A stretch of DNA of 64,000 bases from Albula goreensis (lineage: Eukaryota; Chordata; Actinopteri; Albuliformes; Albulidae): the NCBI GenBank assembly GCA_022829145.1, contig CM040742.1, forward strand, positions 18,439,131 through 18,503,130, given 5' to 3'. A program made the translations under genes and the position numbers. The notes under the pieces are model-generated. The model did not search any database. It saw only the letters and a program-made list of their open reading frames with translations, and was not told the origin of the DNA. Shown here piece after piece: positions 36,901 to 45,228 of this stretch (position 1 is its first letter; each line of letters begins with the position of its first letter).

Positions 36901-39285
36901 TCCTCCCTCTGTCAATCCGGATGTCCTCAAGCAGCGTTTCTAAAGGAAACCCCCCAGACTCCCCAAACACTCTCCTTTTCCTTTGTTCACATATGAAGCG
37001 GCTGGGGCAGGATTCCCTGAGACACAAATCCCCCTCCAGGTTTTATCAGACAGGACAAGCTACCCTTCCCCACGTCCCGTTGTGAAATGCCAGGGAACGT
37101 CACTGTGTAATCTTCAACGTTATTTTCTTCCCCCATCTTCCCAAGTCTGTCAAAGGACAAACCCTAAAAGGGGAAACTGCTGCTGTCCGCACTGCAACTA
37201 AAAATTAGACACTGTGAGCACCTGAGCGTGCTTTTTGGATTAGCGAGGGTGGATGTTTACTAGCATTTTATAACCAACAAGCCACCTCAAGCAACAAATG
37301 CGGCATTTTGCGAGATGCTTTTATTTTCGGTTTTTTGTACATTCCTTTGAACATTATGAAGTTAAAACAACCTGGTGAAGAGGACACGGGACTTCTGCAT
37401 GAACACAGAACTGAGACACATGGGGCCAAAACCTCCAGCCATCATCAGCACATTCAGCCTACATCATGAGCTTTGATCACCTCTTTGGGGCTGCACGCTG
37501 CCTCAGACTACAGCTACTTCTATCTTGAGAGTCAGGTGGCTGCACAGTTTGTGGTTACCACTTCAGAGGAAGCCCAGCTGCGGACGTATGTTTGCGCAAA
37601 GCACCGTGTTGAAATACTAGGTTAAACAACATCAGAGAACATGCATGCAAGTGCAGTGTCAAAACTTAGCAAAACCACATCTCAACGCTGTAAAGAACAC
37701 TAAAGAGTAGTCAGTAAAGTCTTTTTATGATGCCAAAGCGATCATGGTATTGTTGTTAGAACCCTGGTCTACGTTGTCTTAGACAAATCCCACCCAATCT
37801 ATACTTCACTTAACAAGTTAATTATGATATCAAAATGACTGATCATTGCATCTGTGGAGAAAGGGTAAACCATAATTATGTAAATTTGTGTAATTAACAT
37901 AATTTAAAGCCAGAACTTAAGAGTTTGGCTTTTCATTTGGAGTTCTAATGACAGGTTGCTCTGTGCATACAAAACAACCATCTTGCTGACAAGTACAAAA
38001 AGAGCTACAGTTGTGATTGCCATGAAGTGAAGCAACTCCCTCAGATATATGCATATTTATCTTCATATTAATCTATTTATACAATACACACGTATGAACA
38101 TTTACATCTGTAACACAAAGTCAAGGTCAGGTCAGCTTGAGTTGCGTTATAATTCCAAGACAGGTCAAAAATGCTGCATTTGTATCCAATTTGAAACGTG
38201 GTGGAGTTTGATTAAAAAAAAGGTCTTGACCACAGTATACAGGTAACATGCCTCCACGTTTATAGTTACACACTATAGATAGTCCTCACTGTATTGCAGC
38301 TATTATATATCATCATTTTTGATGTGTGTGTGTGTGTGTGTGCGGGGGGGGGGGGGTAGCTAATGTATTCACATTAATTCACTTAATCGCATCGAACAGT
38401 ATGGAGCGCTCAATGTCATTGTCAATTGCATGTTTCCCTCGTAGTGTGAGTAGGCATCCCGGAGCCCTAGGTGACATCTGACCTTGTCCTTCGGCAGTGC
38501 AGAAGTCTGACGCTGTGTATTTACAACGGCTTTATCTTGCTACTGGTACTTCCATGTGAAATTGTTCATATTGGACTTTCTCGTCTGATCGAACATTTAA
38601 AAAGGAACATGGCTTCCATTGACGTTAAAGTTGTCTAGCTAACCGTTACTAAGCGCATCCACTGCACTATGTGCCTGTCAATTTAAGCGGACACCCAGGT
38701 TAAGAATCAACCTGCTTTCACTGCGTGAGACCAACCAAGCTAGCCAAGCCACAATTTTTTGATTTCTAAGGCGTTCCTCTCTTCCGTTTTTAATACAGCA
38801 ACTGTGTATTTAGCATAGACATCACTTAGGTACCAAGAAAACAAGACAAAAACATCTTATCCGCTAGGTAGCTAAATTAGCTAGTTAGAAACCTTATAAC
38901 AACGACCGTCAGCATCGTTAAGTTACTTCTTGTCCATGTGTGACATTCCGTGTTTGATGCAATAGTTATTTGCATACGTGTATGTTGTTATTGTTGGTTT
39001 ACCCATGAAACTCGGGGAAACTATGCATGCAAAACAAGATGCTTGGATGTTAGCTTGCTAAACGTTGGTACTCATGTGTCAACCCCTACCCGTTTTCCTT
39101 CACCCGTGAGTGATTAAATTTGCCGCCTTACTTTTCAGTGCTTGTATGAGTGCCTTCCCATCTTTGATCAGCTCCTTGATAAACTTGTTAGTCTTCTCCA
39201 GTTCCAGTTCATGAGATTTCAACCTCTCTCGGAACTGCGGACTGTCCAAATAGCAGTCGCTGAATTCCAGAGCGGGTAGTCCCAT
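792..39285 (-). CDS. arhgap26: Rho GTPase-activating protein 26 (GRAF1), 5' nine coding exons, gene continues past left edge
   Basis: GRAF1 is a cytoplasmic BAR-PH-RhoGAP-SH3 protein. It binds and bends membranes in clathrin-independent endocytosis and stimulates GTP hydrolysis by RhoA and Cdc42 (family knowledge). Nine exons joined here give 933 coding bases, residues 1-311, with no stop and consistent phases: 39132-39285, 8988-9083, 7094-7155, 6335-6406, 4524-4625, 3811-3921, 2147-2251, 1555-1684, 792-892. The protein starts [11 protein letters not shown] and follows human ARHGAP26 nearly residue by residue as I recall it. BAR spans roughly residues 7-260 and PH begins near 265 (motif [11 protein letters not shown]). 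The rest of PH, the RhoGAP domain and SH3 lie off the window. The start is the ATG at 39285, which matches the human N-terminus. Paralogues arhgap10 and arhgap42 are less likely because of the close match and the head-to-head fgf1 neighbour. Confidence 0.96.
893..1554. other. arhgap26 intron 8
   Basis: 662 bases with GT-AG ends on the minus strand. It holds the polypyrimidine tract for exon 9 (898-950, GA-rich on the plus strand) and a short CA repeat at 1131-1150. Nothing else is recognised. Confidence 0.85.
1131..1150. repeat. (CA)10 microsatellite
   Basis: Ten perfect CA units in intron 8. Confidence 0.95.
1555..1684 (-). CDS. arhgap26: arhgap26 coding exon 8
   Basis: 130 bases, residues 235-277 plus one base, [20 protein letters not shown] then [20 protein letters not shown] and QEK. 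Acceptor CGCACTCAG, donor AAGA|GTGAGT. It closes the BAR domain and opens the PH domain at [10 protein letters not shown]. Confidence 0.95.
1685..2146. other. arhgap26 intron 7
   Basis: 462-base intron with GTAAGG donor and CACTCAG acceptor. No repeat or other gene seen. Confidence 0.85.
2147..2251 (-). CDS. arhgap26: arhgap26 coding exon 7
   Basis: 105 bases, residues 200-234, [20 protein letters not shown] then [15 protein letters not shown]. Acceptor TGTTTACAG, donor AAC|GTAAGG. The QGLFT(Y/F)[11 protein letters not shown] block is diagnostic for GRAF-family BAR domains. Confidence 0.96.
2252..3810. other. arhgap26 intron 6
   Basis: About 1.56 kb of AT-rich intron. One CTCF-like motif lies at 3487-3500. 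No coding potential seen. Confidence 0.85.
3487..3500 (+). promoter_or_regulatory. CTCF-like motif
   Basis: CCAGCAGAGGGCAG fits the CTCF core consensus (CCASYAGRKGGCRS). Motif match only, so binding is inference. Confidence 0.3.
3811..3921 (-). CDS. arhgap26: arhgap26 coding exon 6
   Basis: 111 bases, residues 163-199, [20 protein letters not shown] then [17 protein letters not shown]. Acceptor TTCCCACAG, donor CCG|GTAAGG. A third BAR helix. A 31-bp tandem repeat starts about 20 bases upstream of the acceptor on the transcript strand. Confidence 0.96.
3922..4523. other. arhgap26 intron 5
   Basis: 602-base intron. Its acceptor-proximal third is a 31-bp tandem repeat (3941-4136). The rest shows nothing notable. 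Confidence 0.85.
3941..4136. repeat. 31-bp minisatellite, about 6 diverged units
   Basis: The landmark (G/A)A(C/A)A(T/A)T recurs at 3949, 3980, 4011, 4042, 4073 and 4104, exactly 31 bases apart each time. The unit is close to GTCAGTACTGACATTCTCAA plus ATCTTCACTCT. Units differ by many substitutions but almost no indels inside the array, so the array is old. GTCAGTACTGAC is itself a near palindrome. Confidence 0.85.
4524..4625 (-). CDS. arhgap26: arhgap26 coding exon 5
   Basis: 102 bases, residues 129-162, beginning [20 protein letters not shown] and ending KKKESHLHE. Phase 0 at both ends, acceptor GTCACAG and donor GAG|GTGAAC. The Lys-rich segment falls in the central region of the BAR dimer. 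Nearly identical to human except GVLEKHLSL for GIIEKHLNL and HLHE for QLQE. Confidence 0.96.
4988..5060. repeat. (CA)n microsatellite, about 36 units
   Basis: Uninterrupted CA run, flanked on its left (4840-4987) by imperfect CACA/CATGCA sequence. Long pure tracts of this kind are usually polymorphic. Confidence 0.97.
5310..5425 (+). mobile_element. Degraded tRNA-derived SINE fragment
   Basis: Carries a Pol III B-box-like GGTTCAAGACC at 5341-5351, then TGTACCACTAAGATAGACCT and CTGAATTGCTCC. These align loosely with the core 'TTGTACCCTTGAGCAAGGTA...CTGAATTGCTTC' of the better copy at 25452-25666. Heavily mutated, so the boundaries are approximate. Confidence 0.45.
6335..6406 (-). CDS. arhgap26: arhgap26 coding exon 4
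   Basis: 72 bases, residues 105-128, [20 protein letters not shown] then SAAK. Phase 0 at both ends, acceptor ATCAG and donor AAG|GTAAAG. It corresponds to the BAR segment IENASEVLITPLEKFRKEQI in human. It could be skipped without a frameshift, though that would break the BAR helix. Confidence 0.96.
6729..6752. repeat. (GT)12 microsatellite
   Basis: Pure GT run on the plus strand, CA on the arhgap26 transcript. Confidence 0.95.
6853..7080. repeat. Imperfect GT-rich repeat
   Basis: Mixture of GTGTAAGT, GTGCATGTGCACATGT and GTGTATGT blocks on the plus strand. It ends 13 bases before the exon 3 donor boundary, so the transcript is CA-rich directly after exon 3. Confidence 0.9.
7094..7155 (-). 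CDS. arhgap26: arhgap26 coding exon 3
   Basis: Encodes residues 84-104, [20 protein letters not shown] plus M, between the acceptor CCCTCTGCAG and the donor ATG|GTGCGT. The donor is weaker than the other arhgap26 donors here. The exon is 62 bases, so skipping it would shift the frame. The intron just after it, on the transcript strand, is a CA-rich tract of more than 200 bases. Confidence 0.95.
7156..8987. other. arhgap26 intron 2
   Basis: About 1.8 kb of intron with one MITE-like insertion (8667-8835). No exon or gene recognised. Confidence 0.85.
8667..8835. mobile_element. MITE-like element with imperfect terminal inverted repeats
   Basis: About 169 bases. The left end GCAGCGGCGTAAGAGA pairs imperfectly with the inverted right end GCAGAGACGTAGGAAC. 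Internal GGGGGACA motifs recur, and a perfect 16-base palindrome GGGGGACATGTCCCCC lies at 8791-8806. No coding capacity. Target-site duplication is not clear. A family name cannot be assigned from sequence alone. Confidence 0.4.
8988..9083 (-). CDS. arhgap26: arhgap26 coding exon 2
   Basis: Encodes residues 52-83 plus one base, [20 protein letters not shown] then [12 protein letters not shown], part of the BAR helical core. The acceptor is CTACCGCAG|AC and the donor ATTG|GTAAGC. The A from exon 1 plus AC here restores the Asn codon. A MITE-like insertion lies about 150 bases beyond the donor in intron 2. Confidence 0.96.
9232..9252. repeat. Poly-A run (21)
   Basis: Simple A tract in intron 1, about 150 bases from exon 2 on the transcript's upstream side. 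It reads as poly-T in the arhgap26 transcript. Confidence 0.9.
10745..10945 (+). mobile_element. tRNA-derived SINE
   Basis: B-box-like GAGTTCAAATCC at 10789-10800 is followed by TTACTTGAGCTGAATTGCTC and then a LINE-like 3' tail, GATGAGAACATCTGCTAAAG. That tail resembles the fish SINE ending 'GGATAAGAGCATCTGCTAAATG'. It ends in a short AAATAATGATG repeat. Confidence 0.65.
11551..11675 (-). mobile_element. tRNA-derived SINE head, reverse strand
   Basis: Read on the minus strand it begins TGGGATAGCTCAGTTTGGTG, a clear tRNA A box (TAGCTCAGTTTGG, 11653-11665). A B-box-like GTTCACATCCC follows at 11615-11625. It ends in eight A bases (T8 at 11551). The body after the B box is short and diverged. 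This is not an intact tRNA gene, because no cloverleaf arms pair convincingly. Confidence 0.55.
16890..16990 (-). mobile_element. SINE fragment, reverse strand
   Basis: On the minus strand, GGTTGCAGGTTTGACCTGC resembles a SINE B box with its usual 'GTTGCAGGTTCGA' context, downstream of GTGGGACTGTGCCAGTAAAC. Short and weakly supported. Confidence 0.35.
17833..17874 (+). other. G-quadruplex-forming tract
   Basis: At least six G runs of three or more with loops of one to three bases, e.g. GGGTGGGAGGGTGGGGG at 17841-17855. Fits the G3+N1-7 quadruplex pattern on the plus strand. Confidence 0.6.
19861..19884. repeat. Poly-A run (24)
   Basis: Simple A tract. I could not attach it to a retroposed body upstream, so it may be plain slippage. 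Confidence 0.9.
21111..21330. repeat. Compound CA/CG-containing microsatellite
   Basis: Pure CA run at about 21129-21192, then CACGCGCACACG, CATACATA and CACACGCGCG blocks and a GCATGCGCGCATGC palindrome near 21305-21318. Mostly alternating purine-pyrimidine. Confidence 0.95.
25452..25666 (+). mobile_element. Near full-length tRNA-derived fish SINE
   Basis: A-box-like TGGTTAGGGAGCTGGG at about 25458, then B-box region GGTTGCAGGATCAATTCCC, then the conserved core CTCTTGAGCAAGGTACTTCA at 25529-25548. The 3' part is CAGCTGTATAAATTCATAGA and a tail resembling 'GGATAAGAGCATCTGCTAAATGCCTGTAATGTAATG'. This is the best-preserved copy in the window and the reference used for the others. Sense strand is plus, opposite to arhgap26. 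Confidence 0.85.
28883..29081. repeat. 43-bp minisatellite, about 4.6 units
   Basis: Units begin with AAATGTGCTTCATTAGCCTA at 28883, 28926, 28969, 29012 and 29055, exactly 43 bases apart. They continue with GTCTCTGCCATACATACAC and TTCC. Differences between units are single substitutions (e.g. ATTCGCC, TATATAC), so the array is recent or homogenised. Confidence 0.95.
31107..31150. repeat. (GT)n(GA)n microsatellite
   Basis: About 15 GT units followed by GA units. Confidence 0.95.
33854..33905. repeat. (CA)26 microsatellite
   Basis: Pure CA run of about 52 bases in intron 1. Confidence 0.97.
33906..39131. other. Intron 1, segment next to exon 1
   Basis: Unique intron, with a GT/G tract at 38322-38356. 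ORFs of 114-129 codons on the minus strand near 34.7-35.8 kb show no recognisable domain. No exon recognised. Confidence 0.6.
38322..38356. repeat. (GT)n(G)n tract
   Basis: GT repeat running into a G12-13 homopolymer, about 800 bases downstream of arhgap26 exon 1. Confidence 0.95.
39132..39285 (-). CDS. arhgap26: arhgap26 coding exon 1
   Basis: Encodes residues 1-51 plus one base of codon 52. It runs from the ATG (CAT on the plus strand at 39283-39285) through [20 protein letters not shown] to the donor AAAA|GTAAGG. This is the amphipathic N-terminal start of the BAR domain (helix 0 and helix 1), rich in Lys for membrane contact. A hydrophobic ORF in another frame runs into this exon from upstream (see findings). 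Confidence 0.96.
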
Positions 39286-39398
39286 CTTGTGTCCCGGTCC
39301 ACCGCCGCAGCAGCCAGAGCAGTAGGACTGTGAATAAATCTTTGACTGGAGAAGTACAATCCAATTAGTAGGAGGAGAAAGCTTAAGAAAATATACAT
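39219..39398 (-). other. Upstream ORF overlapping the arhgap26 start
   Basis: An ATG at 39398 opens a 59-codon frame starting [20 protein letters not shown] and ending at 39219, inside arhgap26 exon 1 in a different frame. The first 20 residues look like a membrane or signal segment. Whether it is transcribed depends on the unknown transcription start. Most likely a regulatory upstream ORF or chance. Confidence 0.3.
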
Positions 39399-39950
39399 AC
39401 AGCTTGGTAGCTTGCTGGCCACAGTACCTTTAGTTTAGCTAGTCTTCGTATCACGCTGCAGCAAAGTTCAATCCTGATTTCTAAGCAAGCTAGCTAACGT
39501 TAGATCAAGCTCGCTAAGGTTAGTCTTTTTAAAACTTATACAAAATCGCATCCAGTAATTAGACTCGTGCAGGGCTAAGCCATTTTCCAAAGCCGATAAA
39601 AGTGCTGTAAGGAAAATAACAGGCTGTCAAGGATCCACTGCAAACCTGAGCATTCCTCATGACATCGTCATACTTAGAGTGCACAGGGGAGGAAGAAAAA
39701 CACCCCAAACGTATTAGTTGCGGATTCAGCCCTGGGCGTTTTAACTGCAGCTTCTGGGTCCAGCTTCGGCGTCCGTACCAACCTACCCTGAAACGTATAA
39801 TCCTATGATGGACTAAGCGATCAGCCAATTGCATCACTGGATTACCAACCAATGTGTGAAGGCATGTCGTACCGAACAGAGTACAGGCAGAGGGCTGTGA
39901 CAGGAAAGGTTGGTTGGTCAAAAAAGATGAAGTCATTCCAGGGCGGGGAG
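39286..39950 (-). promoter_or_regulatory. Probable arhgap26 5' UTR and promoter
   Basis: Directly upstream of the arhgap26 start. CpG dinucleotides are denser than in the flanking intron (CCGCCGC near 39300, TTCGGCGTCCG near 39765), as in many fish housekeeping-type promoters. No convincing TATA box, and the transcription start cannot be placed. Confidence 0.4.
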
Positions 39951-40468
39951 TCTAAAAAATCCACTTCACCTCGGCCGTTTTCTCTTGCTTCATCGTCGTG
40001 GTTCAGAAACACAGAAGGTTTACATTCTGTTATCTGTGTATTAATTTAAAATGCTCGCTGATTTATCAGGGAAAAGCATGTTGTCTTTAGACTAACGTTA
40101 GATAATTTAATCGATTATAAAAATAAAATTCTCCTTATTCATTGGAAAATGGCCAAACTGTCATTGAAACCATAAAATCTGTACACATGGGTACCTCTGG
40201 GAAGTAAGCTGCTTAAATATTTGTCCAATTAACGTTTTAATGTTCACTTGTTTTCAAGCTATAAATTATCCCAAGTATAATCTCCCTTAACATAGCCTGT
40301 TTATATATTTAGGTTGTATTGAAAAATTGAACAAACAATACTGTATAACGAATTATTTAGTGAAATAATCCTGATTTAGTTTAGTTATTTTACATCACAT
40401 TTCATAGATAATTATCATAAAACATATTGTATGTCAGTCATCTTATGAAATTCTTTAATTTGCCATTA

Positions 40469-40470
<2 letters not shown>

Positions 40471-40501
<31 letters not shown>

Positions 40502-40522
40502 TGCGTGCGTGTGTGTGTGTGT
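40471..40522. repeat. (GT)n(GTGC)n(GT)n repeat
   Basis: 52 bases of GT, GTGC and GT units with almost perfect purine-pyrimidine alternation, the pattern that favours Z-DNA. It lies about 1.2 kb upstream of arhgap26 exon 1. Confidence 0.95.
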
Positions 40523-41256
40523 TTATTCATCCTTTCACCTAGACAAACTTTTTTTATTTCTTATCAAATACCATATCTCTAAAATCTGTGTCATTACATC
40601 TTGTGTATACATATACATAACATATGTATAACACAGTTTGTGTTATGTATTCATCTGCATTGATAATGGTGACTCAAGCAGTCAGCAGCAGATATTGCCT
40701 GCATAAATTCTGCATGTTCACTCATGTACAACTTTAGAAATCACATGGTTACGTGCATGAGAAAAGGAGAACTTGAAAGAGGTGAATATTTTAAAAATAC
40801 ATTGTGGTAAAGGCCAATATATCTCTACATTTAGAGTAGCTATTTCCTGCCACTCACTCAAAGTGAGACAATACATACCAGGGTGACAAATTTACCATCT
40901 CTGCAGATTTCAAGAAAGCACCCAACTAGTACACATTTTCTGTCTTGGTAAATGTGCTCAACACTAACACAATAATTTGTGCATCAGTTTAATTAAAATA
41001 AGACTCTTCTTAGTCTCACCCAGTTCTTTATACCTCCTTGATGCAAATGTTACAACAAACCAGTTTTACCCAGGAGGCAGTGCCCCATGTGAAAATAGTG
41101 TAGCTTCAGAGAATTCATTGTCCAATAGATGCAGAACCATTATGTAGAGTAATTAAGATTATGCAAATCAATTACTCTGAAGGAACTCAAGGAAATAGGT
41201 GCTAAATTTACATTTTTCCACTTTATGTCAGGTGTCATTAGATACAATACACTAGA

Positions 41257-41365
41257 CCTGGGGTCAGCAACTTTTGTTGTCAAAAGAACCATTTTTGGCC
41301 AAAAATGTATAGCAAAAACTGCTGGGCATCATTGTTCATTAAAACAAAGCATCATCATTAAAACA
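41257..41365 (+). mobile_element. hAT-like DNA transposon end fragment
   Basis: CCTGGGGTCAGCAACTTTTG then TTGTCAAAAGAACCATTTTT resembles the common vertebrate hAT non-autonomous end 'CAGGGGTCGGCAACC...AAAGAGCCATTTTGG'. Only one end is recognisable, and no transposase. Confidence 0.4.
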
Positions 41366-42287
41366 AATATTGTCATATTGAAGGCACAGTGATCTCCTGT
41401 AAATTAATTAACATTTTAATTAATTCACTGCTGCATTATGACTGCTTGGGATTCAGGATGGAATCATATACCTTTGTCAACACCACAATGGTAATTTCAC
41501 TGTTCTGCCTGGGCTTCACACCTGCATTAGTTATTTATGCTTCATTCATCCAGAGTAAAGCCCCTTTAGGGTATTATCAGGTATCTTTTTTCAAGGGGGG
41601 CCTGGCTAAGATAAAAAGACAAAAGTTTACACACAGTAACAATAAAAATGACAATACAGAATGACAGTGATGTTAAAACAAATCAGTCAAGCCGGCTCAG
41701 TCTGTCATGCATGAAAACAGGTACATGCCTCAGTTGCTGTTTTGAAAATGAAACCTTTCAACAATGCAAATGACATTGGCAGGTCCAATTTTTCAACTGC
41801 TCCTGCAACACCAAGGTGCATAATAATTAAAAGCTGCCTCAAGAGGTTCAGAACATGGGCGCTTTACAAAGTAACAACTTATTAGAGGGAAGCTGATACT
41901 TTGGAACATTCCAGATGAAACAGAATGTAGGTTGGCAGAGGGCTTTCCAATAATTGGCTTTATAGAAAATATAATGACTAAAATAATGAGTATTGTTCTA
42001 GTATATTACTTACATTATCACTCAGCTTATATTTTAGATGGAACCAATTTTTGCAGTGTTTTCAAGAATCCACCATTTCACTGCTGTTTTAGGGTTGAAG
42101 TATTCACCACAAAAACCTATTGGCTTAATCTGTTCCCCTAACAACATAGCAGCAGCACGCTAAATGGCAGTGTCATGTGGTGGAGTATGTTTTTGGCAAA
42201 TACTGAAATAGATGTTTTCCAACTGAATAAATGTGGCCATGCCAAGAATACAGAACTGAAAGAATGCAGAGGATAATATTAAATGGC

Positions 42288-42465
42288 AATGTGGTCATGG
42301 TGCTAACTCTCCATCCAGTACACTACAGGTTTGGATCCCATTTGACCAAAGTACTTAACCTGGATTGCAGCAGTGCATACTCAGCTGTGTAACTGGAAGA
42401 AATGTAAGCAATCTGAGGTGACCTAGAAGAGGGCATCTTCTGAGCAAATTCAATAATAAAAATAT
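42288..42465 (+). mobile_element. tRNA-derived SINE, diverged
   Basis: Shares with the 25.5-kb copy the order B-box-like region (AGGTTTGGATCCC), core TTGACCAAAGTACTTAACCT, GGATTGCAGCAGTGCATACT, CAGCTGTGTAACTGG and a GCATCTTCTGAGCAAATTC tail. Many substitutions, so older than that copy. Confidence 0.65.
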
Positions 42466-43087
42466 CCTTCTGCTTTGGACAGTAAAATCATTTTTTGTGC
42501 CAAGAGAGTGTTCTTTATTAAAATGGTGAACATTGGCTACGATCTCTCCTTTCAGACAATCCATCAGCACTCTGAGGGTCGCGGCTGCACAGCGGTTCCT
42601 CGTCCCTCATGACTTTGAGCTGTAATCAGGGGATCAAAAAGCATCTCTCTCTGGACACCACCAAGTAGACAAGGGGTTACACGAATTGGCCTGAACTGAG
42701 GGAATAATCTCAACCTCCAAGCAGTGATCTCACAGTTGGGACATTTGAGCCAGACTCAAAAAATGTGCCTCCAGCAGTATTTTCAGGGGAAAAAACACAT
42801 TCAAACTTGCCATCTATCTTTTTCTGCCCAATGATAGCTCGGGGCACTTTTCTATCAGAGGGTGAGTGTGTCTGATTTGCATATGTGACTTTCACAGCAT
42901 ATCAAGTTAACATGAATAGTTTTTAAATACCTCCCCAGAGGTATGTGCAGAGTTCCAGTGATTCTGGACCACACCATTTCCATCGTCCATTGTGATTAAT
43001 TTTTTATGTGTTTACGTGAGCTATAATTTTCCATCTTCTGAAGACGACGATGTACTCCAAATTTCTTGATAGTTTTTAAGGTGCACA

Positions 43088-43101
43088 CTACCATCTACTG
43101 G
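43088..43101 (-). promoter_or_regulatory. CTCF-like motif
   Basis: Minus strand CCAGTAGATGGTAG is a near match to the CTCF core. Motif only. Confidence 0.25.
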
Positions 43102-43897
43102 TCAAAATCTGAAATGCATATTTTCTCTTTTTCATTGGCCTCACATGAGCACAAAAACATTCACAAATATTTTAAATTATATAGTTTCTACACAAACCAT
43201 ATAATCTACCCAATTAAAAGTATAAAGTTACTTAATGTTTAAAAAGGAAAAATTCATACCAATATTTATCTTTAAATTGAGATTTGTTTCATGATGCCCA
43301 AATACATCTCATACTGATTTCTTTATGAATTATAAAAGTAATTTAATATATATAATACTGACAATATGATTGCAGTTGTTTTTATTTTCAAGATGTGGGA
43401 TTACATTTTACAACATAAGATAGGAAGGACTCATTGTTTACAATTTGTTTTAGTTTTCTTGTTGAACTTGGTAATATCTTATTTATCAGGAAGATTTTTC
43501 ACATTTCCTGCCACCTTTTCAACATGTCCACTGACAATTCAATGATGTTCTCTCACTTTCTTTTCTATTTTTGGTGGGCTTTTGGGTATTGTCTTGCTAT
43601 GTGTGTTTTGATTTGTTTTAGTACTTGTGTTCTTTCCAAACGATTCTGAGATTCTTCATTGAGCTTATTTCTGCACTGATGTAACCAGCCACCTAGACAC
43701 TAATGAGGTAATAGCACAGGAGTGATGCGTCTTCATTTCCTTGTCAGTCCACAGTCACAAACATTTCCCCGTCTCTGGGGACCAAAAAAGGATGATGACA
43801 TACCCTGTTTCCCGCTCACAGATCCCGGACTATAACCAGCTGCCACATTCCTCCCATCTCAAGGCATGGACGGCATCCAAAACTGAGTTAAAGAGGT

Positions 43898-43909
43898 AAA
43901 TATAAACCC
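43898..43909 (+). promoter_or_regulatory. Candidate fgf1 TATA box and Sp1-type site
   Basis: AAATATAAACCC, followed at 43915-43922 by GGGGCGGG. This would place a start near 43930, ahead of a strong splice donor at 44139. Inferred from motifs only. Confidence 0.3.
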
Positions 43910-43929
43910 AGCGAAGGGGCGGGAAGGAT

Positions 43930-44138
43930 CCAGTGACGACGATCCCTGCTGAGTGAGGTAAACCAGAGAGGGTACAAATCTACCATGCTCACATCAGCAC
44001 TGGAACCAGTTCATCTGCCAGACCACTGAGCGCGCTCATTTTGATTAAACACCAGGCCTAGATATACAGTGCCTATTTCTGAATACCTGTGAAGATATGC
44101 TGGCTAACTTTGGACACTCTGCGGTGGCATTTAAGCAG
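43930..44138 (+). other. fgf1: Candidate fgf1 5' exon
   Basis: Ends at AAGCAG|GTAAGT (44133-44144), a perfect donor, about 230 bases after the TATA-like motif. Vertebrate FGF1 is known to have untranslated, promoter-specific first exons spliced just upstream of the first coding exon. An ATG at 44097 opens 14 codons (MLANFGHSAVAFKQ) that reach the donor in phase 0. The 5' end is a guess. Confidence 0.35.
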
Positions 44139-45096
44139 GTAAGTTCTGTCTGGATCCTTTGTTGAGCTTTTCTGGCTGCCACTTGAGGAGAATTTTTTAG
44201 GTTTAAAACTCTGTTGTAACTCTGATACCATGGACCCGTGCCTTTTTTCCAGTAATACAATGTACTCCCTGGAAAATAAACTTTATATGACAAACCCTCA
44301 CATTCCTTTGGTAGGGCCCTCTAAGCCACCTCTGACGGTTTCCAGAACATTCCGGAAACTGTGGATTCTGGCTGAGCTTCTGGTTGTCTAATGATAAGAG
44401 AGTTAGTATTGGCTGCTGCTCTGGTTTTAATTGATAGTCTGTTTGACAGCTGCAAAGAGCTTCCGTAAGCAGATTATTAAAAATATCTCTGCTACTCCTT
44501 TGCCTTTCTGAAATCCTCTGTAGGAGTTACAGGTTTCAGAATGGCACAACAAAAATACATAATTAGGTATTTAACAATAATTAAGTATTTAACAAAAAAT
44601 ATGTTAAAGTTAAGTATTTATGGCTGAATTGTTTGTAAACATAATTTTGTTCAGACAAGACACCTGAATGAGGAAAATCAAGTCCATTGGGGGTTTTGAT
44701 TTAAGGCCTGAACACAAATGTTTTTACATAAGATACACAGGCAGTAAATTATGGTTTGAGGCTATAGATCGGTACTACACGGTTTTCAAACGTAGCTTGT
44801 AACTTAATAATAGTTGTATTATTAGCCTGAAGCAACAACTTAACAAAGTGCTGAATATAGGCTAGCGCAAGTGCACAAGCATCCTCAGAGATAGTGTCGC
44901 CTTAGCAACTCCTCGCTGTGCAGTCCAAAAAATTCCAGTTTGGCTGCTTTATTCATAGAATTATTTGGGCATTAAAAAATCTAAACATCTCGTCAAAGGC
45001 CAGCTTTAATATAATTAATGTATGTTGTTAATATCCCATCTGTTGTTTCAGTTACAGGCTACTGAATTGCTCGCGAGTTCATTCATCTCAAATAGC

Positions 45097-45228
45097 ATGG
45101 ACAGTGAACACATGTCCAGTTGGCCCGCCGCCAAACTGAATAAAAAAGGCGTTCCTTACTGTCAGTTGCATCTGGATGTTACTGTAAACGATGATGAAAA
45201 GGGGGCAAGCCTACCCAGCCATACATAA
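45097..45228 (+). other. Short ORF upstream of fgf1 coding exon 1
   Basis: 43 codons beginning MDSEHMSSWPAAKLNKKGVP, closed by TAA at 45226-45228. It would lie in the 5' UTR if the alternative acceptor TTGTTTCAG at 45051 is used. No domain recognised. Confidence 0.25.

Larger units (their letters stand above)
9084..39131. other. arhgap26 intron 1 (about 30 kb)
   Basis: GT-AG intron on the minus strand joining residue 51 to 52. Large first introns are usual in this gene family and often hold enhancers. I find no other gene. Contents listed separately: SINE copies near 10.8, 11.6, 16.9 and 25.5 kb, microsatellites, a 43-bp minisatellite at 28.9 kb, and a G-rich tract at 17.85 kb. ORFs of 100-163 codons occur but look like chance. 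Confidence 0.9.
39951..43890. other. Intergenic region between divergent arhgap26 and fgf1
   Basis: AT-rich sequence without coding potential. It contains a GTGC repeat (40471-40522), a hAT-like fragment (41257-41365), a SINE (42288-42465) and a CTCF-like motif (43088-43101). Confidence 0.6.

Noticed and set aside
39559-39936. 125-codon minus-strand ORF upstream of arhgap26
   Set aside because: It lies in the CpG-richer promoter-proximal region where stops are rarer. The protein has no recognisable features and no splice link to exon 1.
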